DNA of 64,000 nucleotides from Corynebacterium sp. NML130628 (GTDB taxonomy: Bacteria; Actinomycetota; Actinomycetes; Mycobacteriales; Mycobacteriaceae): assembly GCF_001875665.1 (NCBI RefSeq), contig NZ_MLAL01000028.1, positions 62,001-126,000 on the forward strand. Direction: 5' to 3'. This document shows positions 8,610-17,517 of the stretch, piece after piece. The number at the start of each line of letters is the position of its first letter. Positions within the stretch are counted from its first letter, which is position 1. Under the pieces are notes generated by a model. It did not search any database. It was given only the letters and a program-made list of their open reading frames with translations, and was not told the DNA's origin. Position numbers and translations under genes: made by a program.

Positions 8610-10289
8610 CTACTCTCCAACCCCCAACTCGATGTTGAGCCCAGGTACCGAATTAATCAGGTTTTGAGTGTACGGATCCTGAGGATTATCGAAGATGTCA
8701 TCAGCTCGCCCCTGCTCGACGGCCTTGCCTTGCCGCATCACAACAATGTCGTCCGCCGTCTGGCGAACCACCGCGAGGTCGTGCGTGATGAACAAGTACG
8801 AAAGCCGCATTTCTTCCTGAAGATGAGTCAGCAGCTGGAGAATCTGGTTTTGTACAAGTACATCCAGCGCCGATACCGCTTCATCGAGAACGATGACCTC
8901 CGGGTCCAGCGCCATTGCTCGAGCAATTGCAATGCGCTGCCTCTGCCCGCCGGACAACTCATTCGGGTATCGACGCATCGCCGATCGTGGCATCTGTACT
9001 AAGTCGAGCAACTCCGCCACTCGTGCCTCGCGTTCCTTGCGATTGCCGACCTTATGCAGCGTCAATGGCTCTTCGATGCATCGATAAATTGAGTACATCG
9101 GGTCGAGCGAACCGTACGGGTTCTGGAACACCACCTGCATCTTGCGACGCATATCAAACAGCTGGCGCCCCTTGAGCTCTGCGATGTCTTGCCCTTCAAA
9201 CAAGACTCGGCCACTCGTCGGCTCCAGCAGGCGCAGTGCCATATTCGCAACAGTGGATTTACCGGAGCCAGACTCACCGACGAGCGCTAGCGTCGTGCCG
9301 CGTCGAACGTCGAACGTGACGTCGTCGACAGCTCGCAGCACCTTCTGCTTACCTTTTTGACCGCGAACGTCGAACTCTTTCACCAGATGCTGCACACTCA
9401 GCACGACTTCTTCAGAGTCGTGGCGGCCGGAGGCGAGTTCCTCGCTTGACTCAATCCCCTTTGCTTTCGCGCTCTGAATACGCGCGGAGGCAAGGGAGGG
9501 AGCTGCAGTAACAAGTCGCTTCGTGTACGGGTGCTGAGGGTTGCGCAGAATCTGCAGGCTCGGCCCCTTCTCAACGATCCGCCCGCGGTGCATCACCAGC
9601 AGGTGATCTGCACGCTCAGCGGCGAGCCCCAAGTCGTGCGTAATGAACAGCAGCGCCGTGCCGAGTTCTTCTGTCAGCGTCTCCAGGTGATCAAGAATCT
9701 TCTTCTGCACCGTCACGTCCAACGCAGACGTCGGCTCGTCTGCGATCAGCAGCTCAGGACGAGCCGCGAGTCCGATTGCGATGAGCGCACGCTGGCGCAT
9801 ACCACCAGAAAACTCGTGCGGGTATTGTTTCGCTCTTCGTGCAGCCTCAGGAAGACCGGCTTCCTCGAGCAACTGGACGACCCGCGCGTGGCGCTCCGAC
9901 CCCTCCACCACATGGTTTGCGCGAAGGGACTCTTCCACCTGGGTACCGATACGCCACACAGGGTTCAGGTTGCTCATCGGGTCCTGGGGTACAAGACCAA
10001 TCTTGTTACCCCGGACCTTTTGCCACCCCTTCTCATCTAGCTCGGTGAGCTCTTCGCCGTTGAGCTTGATGGAGCCGTTGGTGACCTTGCCTGTCCCAGG
10101 CAGCAGTCCCAGAATCGACATCGCCGCAGTGGACTTGCCCGACCCAGACTCACCGACGATAGCAATCGACTGGCCAGGATACACCGTCAGATCAAAGTCG
10201 CGGACGGCTTCGACCACGCCGGTAGTGGACTCAAATGTAACTTTCAGGTCCGCTATCTCGAGTAGCGGCTGATCTCGTAACTCGCTCAT
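8610..10289 (-). CDS. peptide ABC importer, fused double ATPase (OppD-OppF type)
   Basis: A 559-residue protein with two complete ABC domains in one chain. Each has a Walker A 'G-E-S-G-S-G-K-S-T', a signature ('F-S-G-G-M-R-Q-R' in the first half, 'L-S-G-G-Q-R-Q-R' in the second) and a Walker B ('L-I-A-D-E-P-T' and 'I-V-L-D-E-A-V'). 'V-P-Q-D-P-M-S-N-L-N-P' and 'Q-N-P-Y-G-S-L-D-P' are typical of the peptide/nickel subfamily. Together with the two permeases and the binding protein upstream it completes an oligopeptide or dipeptide importer. Its start overlaps the upstream permease by 4 bp. Confidence 0.92.
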   Translation of the reverse strand: MSELRDQPLLEIADLKVTFESTTGVVEAVRDFDLTVYPGQSIAIVGESGSGKSTAAMSILGLLPGTGKVTNGSIKLNGEELTELDEKGWQKVRGNKIGLVPQDPMSNLNPVWRIGTQVEESLRANHVVEGSERHARVVQLLEEAGLPEAARRAKQYPHEFSGGMRQRALIAIGLAARPELLIADEPTSALDVTVQKKILDHLETLTEELGTALLFITHDLGLAAERADHLLVMHRGRIVEKGPSLQILRNPQHPYTKRLVTAAPSLASARIQSAKAKGIESSEELASGRHDSEEVVLSVQHLVKEFDVRGQKGKQKVLRAVDDVTFDVRRGTTLALVGESGSGKSTVANMALRLLEPTSGRVLFEGQDIAELKGRQLFDMRRKMQVVFQNPYGSLDPMYSIYRCIEEPLTLHKVGNRKEREARVAELLDLVQMPRSAMRRYPNELSGGQRQRIAIARAMALDPEVIVLDEAVSALDVLVQNQILQLLTHLQEEMRLSYLFITHDLAVVRQTADDIVVMRQGKAVEQGRADDIFDNPQDPYTQNLINSVPGLNIELGVGE

Positions 10290-11251
10290 CGTTTCCTCGA
10301 TTTAGGGTCAAGGGCGTCGCGCACAGCGTCACCCATCATGATGAAGCTCAGCACCGTCAGTGCCAAAGCGATTGCAGGGTAGAACAGCACCATGGGCTGG
10401 GTCCTCAAGGATGCCTGCGCGGCCGAAATATCGCCGCCCCACGACACGACTGTCGTTGGCAAACCGATACCGAGGAAGGACAGCGTTGCCTCCGCGACGA
10501 TAAACGTGCCCAGCGCCACAGTGGCATACACAATGATTGGCGCTGCCGCGTTCGGCAGGATGTGAGAGAAGATAATCCGTACGTCGCTCGCGCCCAATGC
10601 GCGGGCCGCGGTCACAAACTCGTCATTTTTCACGCCCATCACAGCACCCCGCGAGATACGCGCGATCTGCGTCCAACCGAACATGGACAGTGCGAAAACC
10701 ACCATCCATATAGACCGCTGATTCTGGAACATGGACATCACGACGATCGCTGCCAGCACGAGCGGCACAGCAAAGAAGATATCCGTCAGGCGGGACAGCA
10801 GCGTGTCCCAAATCCCCCCGTAGAAACCTGCAATCGCGCCGATCAGGGAGCCCAAGATCGTTACGACGATCGTAGTAAGCACACCGACCGTGACCGAAGC
10901 GCGAGCACCATAAATGGTACGGGCGTAAATGTCGCAGCCTTGACGGTCGAACCCAAATGGGTGGCCAGGCTCAGGGGCGCCGAGTGAGCGGGACAGCATG
11001 CACTCGCGTGGATCGACGCTCGTGAACAGTCCTGGGACAAGCGCGAGCAGGATCGCGAACAGGATCAGGAGGGCGGACACCCAAAACAGTGGGCGTCGAC
11101 GCAGGGCACGCCATGCTTCGCCCCACTGACTCGTGGGGGCAGACTCATCCTGTACCGCGTCGACTGCACCGAGGCCAGTTTCGTCTGTTTCCGCAATGAA
11201 GTACTCCTGCCCAGCGCGGGCAACAGCTGTGAGGTCTTGAGGGTTATGCAT
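10286..11251 (-). CDS. peptide ABC importer permease, OppC/DppC type
   Basis: A 321-residue inner-membrane permease with about six membrane segments. The N-terminal 70 or so residues are cytoplasmic, followed by 'F-W-V-S-A-L-L-I-L-F' and, in the C-terminal half, an EAA-like loop 'T-A-A-R-A-L-G-A-S' that docks with the ATPase. The start is ATG 11249-11251 (M-H-N-P-Q-D-L-T), which overlaps the stop of the upstream permease by 8 bp; the frame runs on upstream to 11305 but that would overlap the neighbour by more than 60 bp. Peptide versus other small substrates cannot be settled from sequence. Confidence 0.9.
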   Translation of the reverse strand: MHNPQDLTAVARAGQEYFIAETDETGLGAVDAVQDESAPTSQWGEAWRALRRRPLFWVSALLILFAILLALVPGLFTSVDPRECMLSRSLGAPEPGHPFGFDRQGCDIYARTIYGARASVTVGVLTTIVVTILGSLIGAIAGFYGGIWDTLLSRLTDIFFAVPLVLAAIVVMSMFQNQRSIWMVVFALSMFGWTQIARISRGAVMGVKNDEFVTAARALGASDVRIIFSHILPNAAAPIIVYATVALGTFIVAEATLSFLGIGLPTTVVSWGGDISAAQASLRTQPMVLFYPAIALALTVLSFIMMGDAVRDALDPKSRKR

Positions 11252-12170
11252 AGCGGATCCTTGGGTCAAGTACTGCGTACAACAGGTCAACAACCAGGTT
11301 GGCAACGATGTAGATAATCACCAGCACGGTGGTGAAGGAAACAACTGTTGCAGGTTCACCTTTAATAATGGCCTGGTAAATCGTGCCACCGACGCCGTTA
11401 ATACCGAAGATTCCCTCTGTCACAATCGCTCCGCCCATGAGCGCGCCGAGGTCGGCGCCTAAGAATGTCACAACCGGGATGAGGGAGTTTCGCAAGACGT
11501 GGCGGGACATCACTGCCCCCTTTGACAGGCCTTTTGCGCGGGCGGTGCGGACGTAGTCGGCACGAAGGTTGTCACTGATCGACTGCCTCGTGAGTCGAAT
11601 AACGTAAGCACACGACAATGCACCCAGAACGACAGCCGGCATCAACAAGGCTATGAAGGACTCGTTTCTGCCCACCGTCACCGGTAGTAGACCCCACCGA
11701 ACGCCCACAAGGTACTGGAGGACAAAGCCAATCACGAAGGACGGCACTGCGATAACAAACAGCGATACAACCAACACGGTGGAGTCAAAAATACCGCCAC
11801 GGCGAATTCCTGCGAAGAAACCGAAGAGGATGCCGAAGAACGCTTCGAATGCTAGCGCCATCAGGCCAAGTTTGATGGTGACCGGGAATGCGTTTGCCAT
11901 CACCGAAGCAACTGGTTGCCCGGAGAACGTCTTTCCGAAGTCACCGACCATGATCCCTTTCAGGTAGAGCAGGTACTGGACGATGAAAGGTTTGTCGAGG
12001 TTGTATTCGGCTTCGATGCGTGCTCGCGCAGCTTCGGTAAGGCCACGGTCGCCGCCGAGGGCCTGGACAGGATCACCGGGCATGAGAAACACCAGTGCGT
12101 AAAGCAACAAGGTGGCCCCAAAGAACACGGGAATCATCTGAAGGAGCCGTCGCCCGATATATCGCAACAT
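11244..12170 (-). CDS. peptide ABC importer permease, OppB/DppB type
   Basis: A 308-residue permease beginning M-L-R-Y-I-G-R-R-L-L-Q, the usual OppB/DppB N-terminus, with six membrane segments. 'M-P-G-D-P-V-Q-A-L-G-G' lies after the first segment and an EAA-like loop 'T-A-R-A-K-G-L-S' lies near residue 205. It pairs with the OppC-type protein, whose start it overlaps by 8 bp. The binding-protein gene lies 118 bp upstream with a hairpin in between, an arrangement that often gives more binding protein than permease. Confidence 0.92.
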   Translation of the reverse strand: MLRYIGRRLLQMIPVFFGATLLLYALVFLMPGDPVQALGGDRGLTEAARARIEAEYNLDKPFIVQYLLYLKGIMVGDFGKTFSGQPVASVMANAFPVTIKLGLMALAFEAFFGILFGFFAGIRRGGIFDSTVLVVSLFVIAVPSFVIGFVLQYLVGVRWGLLPVTVGRNESFIALLMPAVVLGALSCAYVIRLTRQSISDNLRADYVRTARAKGLSKGAVMSRHVLRNSLIPVVTFLGADLGALMGGAIVTEGIFGINGVGGTIYQAIIKGEPATVVSFTTVLVIIYIVANLVVDLLYAVLDPRIRYA

Positions 12171-12222
12171 AGTTGCAGGCTCTCCTTATTCTTCGTAGTA
12201 AAAATGAGCTTGTGGACGCACC

Positions 12223-12272
12223 TAAACCCAACACCCCGCATGCTTATACGCAGGCGGGGTGGGGATGGGTTA
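12223..12272 (-). promoter_or_regulatory. intercistronic stem-loop between binding protein and permease genes
   Basis: CACCCCGC (12232-12239) pairs with GCGGGGTG (12254-12261), and the outer TAAACCC and GGGTTA extend the stem imperfectly. No T run follows in the transcribed direction. An RNA-stabilising or partial-termination hairpin that raises binding-protein expression relative to the permeases is more likely than a full terminator. Confidence 0.55.
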
Positions 12273-12288
12273 GAGCGTAGGGAATATC

Positions 12289-13896
12289 TTACTTCTTGGT
12301 GATTTGCGTGTAGACCGGAACGGACTTCCAGTTGAACGCCACATTCTCAACGTTTTCCGAGGAACCGCCGTTGACGTTCGCGTACCACAGCGGAATTGCC
12401 GGCAGATCCTTCAGAAGCTGCTCCTGCGCCTTGTTGTAAATCGGCGTTGCAGCTTCGACGTCGCCCGCAGCAGCTGCTTCCTTCAGCAGCTTGTCAACCT
12501 CTGGGTTTGCGTAGTCACCATCATTGGAGCCACCGTTGGAGGCGTACAGCGGGCTCAGGAAGTTACCCAGCGATGGGTAGTCCGCCTGCCAGCCTGTGCG
12601 GAAAGCGCCCTTGATGGTCCTGTTCGTGACGTCGTCACGTAGAGACTTGAAGTCCGGGTATGCGTTACCGACTGCGTCGATGCCAAGGGTGTTGCGGATA
12701 GAGTTCGCAACAGCGTCGACCCATGCCTGGTGGCCGCCGTCAGCGTTGTAGGACAGGGAGAACTCGCCGGTAAACGGCTTGATCTTGTCCGCCTCAGCCC
12801 ACAGACGCTTCGCTTCCTCTGGGTTGTACTCAAGTACCTCTGCCCCGTTCAGGGAATCCGAGTGGCCAGGGATGACTGGCGAAGTGAAGTCGGTTGCCGG
12901 GGTGCGGGTGCCTTGGAAGATCGTCTTCGTGATTTCGTCACGGTCGATCGCCATCGACAGTGCCTGACGACGCAGCTGACCTTCCTCACCGTTGAAGTGC
13001 TCAAGGTTCTCCGGAATGGTGAAGGACTGGAAGATTGCCGACGGCTGATTGACCGCACGGTCGCCCAACTCGGTTTCGTAGCTCGCGAATGCAGAATCCG
13101 GAATAGCGTCCAGGACGTCCAGGTTGCCCGCGAGCAGATCGGCGTAGGCCGCGTCCTGCTGTGCGTAGAAGACGTAGGTCACACCATCATTCTGCGGCTT
13201 CTTGTCACCTGCGTACTCTTCGTTCGGGACGATGGTTGCGTCCTGATTGTGGTTCCACTCCGCCAGCTTGTAAGGGCCGTTGGAGATTGGTTTCTCACCG
13301 TATGCATCAATGTCTTCGAATGCAGATGGGTGCATCGGGAAGAACGCGGAGTAGCCAAGACGGGTTGGGAAGTCTGCCTCTGGCTGAGCCAGCTCGATAG
13401 TAAAGGTCTTGTCGTCGACGACGTTCAGGCCCTCGAGGGTTGGCACACCTTCTGGATCGTAGCCCTTGATGGACTCGAAGAAGCTCTCGCCGAGCAGCGA
13501 GTTCGCAACAACATAGTTCCATGCATCAACGAAGTCGTTCGCCGTGACCGGCGTGCCGTCCTGCCACTTGATGCCGTCCTTCAGGGTGACCTTGTAGAGG
13601 GTATCGCCCTCGAGGTCGATGGACTCCGCAAGGTCGTTATGGATCTTACCCTCGGTGTCGTAGTAGACAAGGCCCGAGAAGATCTCATCAACGATGCGCC
13701 CGCCACCGTTCTCGTTCGTGTTTCCTGGGATGAGCGGGTTCTGTGGCTCGGAGCCATTTACCAGAACATAGTTGTCACCGCCGGTCGATTCACCCTGACC
13801 GCTCGCGGCCTCATCGTTACCGGATCCACCACACGCAGCCAATCCGAGTGTGAGGGTTCCTACCGCCAAGATCGCTGCTGCCTTTACTGTCCGCAC
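12289..13896 (-). CDS. peptide ABC importer substrate-binding lipoprotein (OppA/DppA family)
   Basis: A 535-residue protein starting at GTG 13896 with an AAGGAGG ribosome site. It has a lipoprotein signal ending in L-A-A-C-G-G (Cys near residue 22), a Gly/Ser/Glu-rich linker, then a family 5 solute-binding fold. Recognisable segments are 'G-G-R-I-V-D-E-I-F-S-G-L-V', 'W-Q-D-G-T-P-V-T-A-N-D-F' and, towards the C-terminus, 'R-T-G-W-Q-A-D-Y-P'. The last of these is characteristic of oligopeptide-binding OppA-like proteins in actinobacteria. It is the first gene of the transporter operon; the exact ligand is not predictable. The 267-bp gap to the divergent DUF808 gene must hold both promoters, which I could not place with confidence. 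Confidence 0.92.
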   Translation of the reverse strand: MRTVKAAAILAVGTLTLGLAACGGSGNDEAASGQGESTGGDNYVLVNGSEPQNPLIPGNTNENGGGRIVDEIFSGLVYYDTEGKIHNDLAESIDLEGDTLYKVTLKDGIKWQDGTPVTANDFVDAWNYVVANSLLGESFFESIKGYDPEGVPTLEGLNVVDDKTFTIELAQPEADFPTRLGYSAFFPMHPSAFEDIDAYGEKPISNGPYKLAEWNHNQDATIVPNEEYAGDKKPQNDGVTYVFYAQQDAAYADLLAGNLDVLDAIPDSAFASYETELGDRAVNQPSAIFQSFTIPENLEHFNGEEGQLRRQALSMAIDRDEITKTIFQGTRTPATDFTSPVIPGHSDSLNGAEVLEYNPEEAKRLWAEADKIKPFTGEFSLSYNADGGHQAWVDAVANSIRNTLGIDAVGNAYPDFKSLRDDVTNRTIKGAFRTGWQADYPSLGNFLSPLYASNGGSNDGDYANPEVDKLLKEAAAAGDVEAATPIYNKAQEQLLKDLPAIPLWYANVNGGSSENVENVAFNWKSVPVYTQITKK

Positions 13897-14163
13897 AGCG
13901 CCTCCTTCAGATTGTTGTTAGCTAGCTTCAATTGCATTCACCCAAGTGGACTACATCACACTTGAATTAGTGCCTTCTATTCCACCACATAAGATTGAGA
14001 CATTGGTAAATAATTCAGGTTTCTGACACGGTTTTACACTTTTGGGGGGACTTTCCGTCAGCTTTTTCACAGCTCATCGAGCCCTGCGGGCATTCAGCCA
14101 GGAGGGTTCACCATGTAAACTATCGACCGCACATCACCATGCTTCCTAGGAAGGGGAACACAC

Positions 14164-15081
14164 ATGGCCGGAGGCCTACTCGCCCTCTTTGACGACGTCG
14201 CCCTCATCGCTAGGACCGCAGCTTCATCTGCGGACGATGTGGCTTCCCTTACGGCGAAAACGTCAGCAAAAGCCGCAGGCGTTGTCATTGATGACGCCGC
14301 TGTCACTCCGCAATACGTTTCCGGCGTGACCCCGGCGCGAGAACTCCCGATGATTTGGAAAATCACGAAAGGGTCCTTGCGCAACAAGCTGCTCATCATC
14401 TTGCCGATTGCGCTACTGCTCAACGCGTTTGCCCCATGGGCACTGGTGCCGATTTTGATGATCGGTGGTGCGTATTTATGTTTCGAGGGCGCCGAGAAGA
14501 TCGTGCATAAGTTGACCAGTGATACCGAGGCTGACGAAGAAGCGGCCCTACACCGGTCTGCTCAGGACGAAGACGCGCTAGTGAAAAGCGCGATAAGAAC
14601 AGACCTCATCCTGAGTGCGGAAATCATGATCATCGCCCTCGACGAGGTGGCCGATCAGACAATTTGGATAGAAGCAGCTGTACTGATCGCCGTGGGTATT
14701 TTTATCACGCTCGCGGTCTACGGCGCAGTGGCGCTGCTGGTAAAAGTCGACGACATCGGTCGTGCGATGATCCAACGCGATCGTGCAGCTGGGCTGGGAC
14801 GTGCAATGGTGAAATCCATGCCCGCCGTGCTCTCTGCGATTGGCGTGATCGGCACCGTGGCAATGTTGTGGGTCGGCGGGCATCTCATCCTCCGCGGCCT
14901 CGACGAGGTGTTTGGCCTGCACGTTATCCACGAGGTCATTGAGCGAGCCGTAAACGCCGTGCATAACGGCGTCCTCGGTTGGTTCGTGGAGACAGGCATT
15001 TCCCTGTCGGCAGGTCTCGTTGTTGGCCTGTTGGTTGTAGGTGTGGTCTCCGCACTGAAGCGGGTCCGCTCAGGCAGTTAA
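14164..15081 (+). CDS. DUF808 (YedI family) membrane protein
   Basis: A 305-residue protein beginning M-A-G-G-L-L-A-L-F-D-D-V-A, the invariant opening of the DUF808/YedI family. The 'V-S-G-V-T-P-A-R-E-L-P' stretch, 'W-K-I-T-K-G-S-L-R-N-K' and 'Y-L-C-F-E-G-A-E-K' are further family blocks. It has about six hydrophobic segments in the C-terminal two thirds. The function of the family is not established. ATG 14164 follows an AGGAAGGGG site. The EamA transporter gene begins 10 bp downstream but has its own leaderless-type -10 box, so joint transcription is possible but not required. Confidence 0.9.
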   Translation: MAGGLLALFDDVALIARTAASSADDVASLTAKTSAKAAGVVIDDAAVTPQYVSGVTPARELPMIWKITKGSLRNKLLIILPIALLLNAFAPWALVPILMIGGAYLCFEGAEKIVHKLTSDTEADEEAALHRSAQDEDALVKSAIRTDLILSAEIMIIALDEVADQTIWIEAAVLIAVGIFITLAVYGAVALLVKVDDIGRAMIQRDRAAGLGRAMVKSMPAVLSAIGVIGTVAMLWVGGHLILRGLDEVFGLHVIHEVIERAVNAVHNGVLGWFVETGISLSAGLVVGLLVVGVVSALKRVRSGS

Positions 15082-15091
15082 AGTAAGGTTC

Positions 15092-15979
15092 ATGGCAGCG
15101 CGCGCGACTCGTACCTTGGTTCGCCCAATCGGGCTAATCTTTATTGGTTCGCTGGGTAATCAGGTTTCCGCGGTGCTCGCGGCATCCCTCTTCGTTGTCG
15201 CAAGTACTGTCAGTGTTTCCACGCTGCGCTTCCTACTTGGCGCCATTATTCTTCTGGTGCTCTTCCGCCCGAATCTGCGCGAGATGTCGAAAGTGCAATG
15301 GAAGCAGGCCTTCATTTTCGGCGCGTCGATCGCGCTCATGAACCAGTTTTTGTACGCAGCTATCGCCCGTATCCCGCTTGGCGCTGCGATTACCATTGAT
15401 TTCTTGGGCCCCTGCTGCGTGACGTTTTTCGGCATTCGCCAGTGGTGGATTCGGCTGTGGGCGCTAGTCGCATTCGCCGGGGTGGCGCTGATTGCGGGGC
15501 CTTCGTCTGGATTGGATCCCTTGGGCGTGGCTTTCGCATTGTGTGGCGCAGCGTTTTGCGCGCTGTATACGATCTTTGCGGAGAAGGTTGGCAAATCTTC
15601 GGGCGGGATGGGCGAGCTTGCTATCTCCATAGCCATTGCGGCCCTGCTCACATTGCCGTTCTCAGTTCGTGATGCGGTCAAGCTCGATGCGCATAGCTGG
15701 ATGCTGTTGACGTTGGCGGGCTTCGTTGGCGTCGTCATCCCGTATACGGCGGACACGTTGGCTGCTCGGGTTACGTCCGCGCAGATCGTCGGTACGTTGT
15801 TTGCGATTGAGCCGGTGTTGGGCACGATTCTGGGTGTCGTGTTTCGGGGTGACGTGCTCACTGTTCATCTGGTGTTGGGTATCTTGTGTGTCACGGTAGC
15901 TGGCGTGGTGATCGCATGGTTTGGTGCTTCTCCCCCGCCTCCTGTTCAGCAGGCGCCCCGACGTTGGCCGAAGCAATGA
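15092..15979 (+). CDS. EamA/RhtA-like metabolite exporter
   Basis: A 295-residue membrane protein with about ten hydrophobic segments in two EamA repeats. 'F-I-G-S-L-G-N-Q-V-S-A' opens the first, and 'V-I-P-Y-T-A-D-T-L-A-A-R' in the second half resembles RhtA threonine/homoserine exporters ('P-Y-x-L-E'-like region). Family members export amino acids or other small metabolites from the cytoplasm; the substrate here is unknown. A TAAAGT box (15079-15084) lies exactly 7 bases before the ATG, so the mRNA is probably leaderless. The last 15 residues are Pro/Gln-rich and look disordered. Confidence 0.85.
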   Translation: MAARATRTLVRPIGLIFIGSLGNQVSAVLAASLFVVASTVSVSTLRFLLGAIILLVLFRPNLREMSKVQWKQAFIFGASIALMNQFLYAAIARIPLGAAITIDFLGPCCVTFFGIRQWWIRLWALVAFAGVALIAGPSSGLDPLGVAFALCGAAFCALYTIFAEKVGKSSGGMGELAISIAIAALLTLPFSVRDAVKLDAHSWMLLTLAGFVGVVIPYTADTLAARVTSAQIVGTLFAIEPVLGTILGVVFRGDVLTVHLVLGILCVTVAGVVIAWFGASPPPPVQQAPRRWPKQ

Positions 15980-16015
15980 TTTCGGATTTCCGGATGCAGT
16001 TAGGAGTATGACGAA

Positions 16016-17026
16016 GTGGAACTTTCTCTCCCGGTGTACCCGCTTGCTCCATCGACGTGGGGAGCAGGCGAAGAAATTACCGTGACCGACGTCGTGCAGT
16101 CGCCCCTATTTGCGGAGTTCGGGGGCACACATCATACCTCCTACGTGCCGGTGGCGCTTGAACCGAATGCGGTCGAGGAAAGCTGGCGGGTGCGCAGGCT
16201 CGGCCATGGCATTGTCGGAGAAATTTCTCAGTTCGATAGGGCCCGCTATGTCGACCTGGAGCGGATCCACCAGTCTCAGCTCCTGCCGGTGACCCTAGCT
16301 GCGGTCAAGTTCGACGTCGAGCAAGGCAAATTCGCTGTCGATGTAATTCTGCCGCCGCCCCAGCTGGCGGTACCTCGCAACAACGCAGGTCTGCACAGCC
16401 TGGTACTGCCAAGTGGCGACATGGCGATCATCGATACGGAACGGGGCGAGTTCAGCGCAGAGCAGCTCGCAAGTCTCGCGCCGGGCCAGTGGTTCGTTGG
16501 GCTCCAGATCGCTGACTCCGACGTCGTAGTCACGCTTGGTGAGCGAGTGCTCGGCTGCGTCTCAGCTGCAGACGTCGACGATGTCCGCACCATACTTTTC
16601 GACGCCCCCTCGACCGACAACGCAATCACCGTTGCCCGAGCGTTCTTGCTAGACGGAATGGCGGCCCTCGACATCGCTGACTATGCGGAGGCAACAGACC
16701 CTCGGTGGCTGCGTGTTCCTGACCTGGCCCAATCTGGCGCGGACTCCGCTAAAGCCTTCGAAACGGTCCAGTTCCCGGACGGCTCGTGGGCGGTGACCAT
16801 CGACCGCTCCCGAGCCGCAACCCCGTCGCGCCCGAAAACGAACACCACGGATGCGAAGCCTGCGACGCTGGTGGATATGGACGCCGTGGAGAACGAAGAG
16901 GCGTCGATACCTGCCGAGGCAGCCGTGGTTGATGCTCCTGACAGTGAGGACGGCGACTACCTCACCGAGGTTCAAAAAGCGCAGCGGCGCCGCAGCCAGG
17001 AAGCTGGCCGCCACCGCAAGCCATAA
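16016..17026 (+). CDS. hypothetical protein, 336 residues
   Basis: I do not recognise this family. GTG 16016 is preceded by TTAGGAG with 9 bases spacing, which decides the start. No signal peptide or membrane segment is seen. Residues 1-250 look folded and beta-rich ('L-P-S-G-D-M-A-I-I-D-T-E', 'L-Q-I-A-D-S-D-V-V-V-T-L'). The last 80 or so residues are acidic, Ala/Pro/Thr-rich and end in a basic patch 'K-A-Q-R-R-R-S-Q-E-A-G-R-H-R-K-P', suggesting a disordered tail. It lies between the EamA gene and the cupin, all on the plus strand, with 36-46 bp gaps. Confidence 0.7.
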   Translation: MELSLPVYPLAPSTWGAGEEITVTDVVQSPLFAEFGGTHHTSYVPVALEPNAVEESWRVRRLGHGIVGEISQFDRARYVDLERIHQSQLLPVTLAAVKFDVEQGKFAVDVILPPPQLAVPRNNAGLHSLVLPSGDMAIIDTERGEFSAEQLASLAPGQWFVGLQIADSDVVVTLGERVLGCVSAADVDDVRTILFDAPSTDNAITVARAFLLDGMAALDIADYAEATDPRWLRVPDLAQSGADSAKAFETVQFPDGSWAVTIDRSRAATPSRPKTNTTDAKPATLVDMDAVENEEASIPAEAAVVDAPDSEDGDYLTEVQKAQRRRSQEAGRHRKP

Positions 17027-17072
17027 AGCGCTATGCTGAGGGTGCAACCGAACCGATTTTCGAGGAGGAATT

Positions 17073-17498
17073 ATGTCCAAGATTTTGCGCACCGACCACG
17101 GCCCGAATCCAGTTACATTCAACCTTGAGCAGGCAACGCTTGATAACGGCGCGTTCCGCGATACACTGTGGACTGGAAAGCACCTGCAGCTGACCGTGAT
17201 GAGCATCCCGGCGGGTGGCGAAATCGGCGCTGAGATTCACGACGATCACGACCAGTTCATTCGCGTTGAGTCTGGTGAACTGCGCGCGATGATCGGCCCA
17301 TCGGAAGACAACTTGACCGTAGACAAGGTCATCGGTGACGACGATGCAGCGTTCGTCCCGGCTGGCCAGTGGCACAACTTCGTAAATGAATCCGATGCCC
17401 CGGCGAAGGTGTACTCCATCTACGCCGCGCCAGAGCACAAGCCGGGCACCGTCCATGAGACGAAGGCAGATGCGGACGCTGACGAGCACGAGCACTAA
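17073..17498 (+). CDS. cupin domain protein
   Basis: A 141-residue single-domain cupin. Motif 1 is represented by 'E-I-H-D-D-H-D-Q-F-I-R-V-E-S-G-E' (metal-binding His-x4-His-like and Glu), motif 2 by 'F-V-P-A-G-Q-W-H-N-F-V-N' with its His. These residues suggest a bound divalent metal. The C-terminal tail is rich in Asp, Glu and His ('D-A-D-A-D-E-H-E-H'), which may also bind metal. No catalytic role can be assigned. A GAGGAGGA ribosome site precedes ATG 17073. It converges on selB with 19 bp between the stops. Confidence 0.85.
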   Translation: MSKILRTDHGPNPVTFNLEQATLDNGAFRDTLWTGKHLQLTVMSIPAGGEIGAEIHDDHDQFIRVESGELRAMIGPSEDNLTVDKVIGDDDAAFVPAGQWHNFVNESDAPAKVYSIYAAPEHKPGTVHETKADADADEHEH

Positions 17499-17517
17499 GC
17501 CAGTTTGCACCGGCCCG

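Noticed and set aside
12223-12272. Hairpin between binding-protein and permease genes as a full terminator
   Set aside because: No T run follows in the transcribed direction; recorded instead as an intercistronic stem-loop.
12730-13965. A 411-codon plus-strand open frame opposite the peptide-binding protein gene
   Set aside because: Antisense shadow of a clear lipoprotein gene; no domain recognised.
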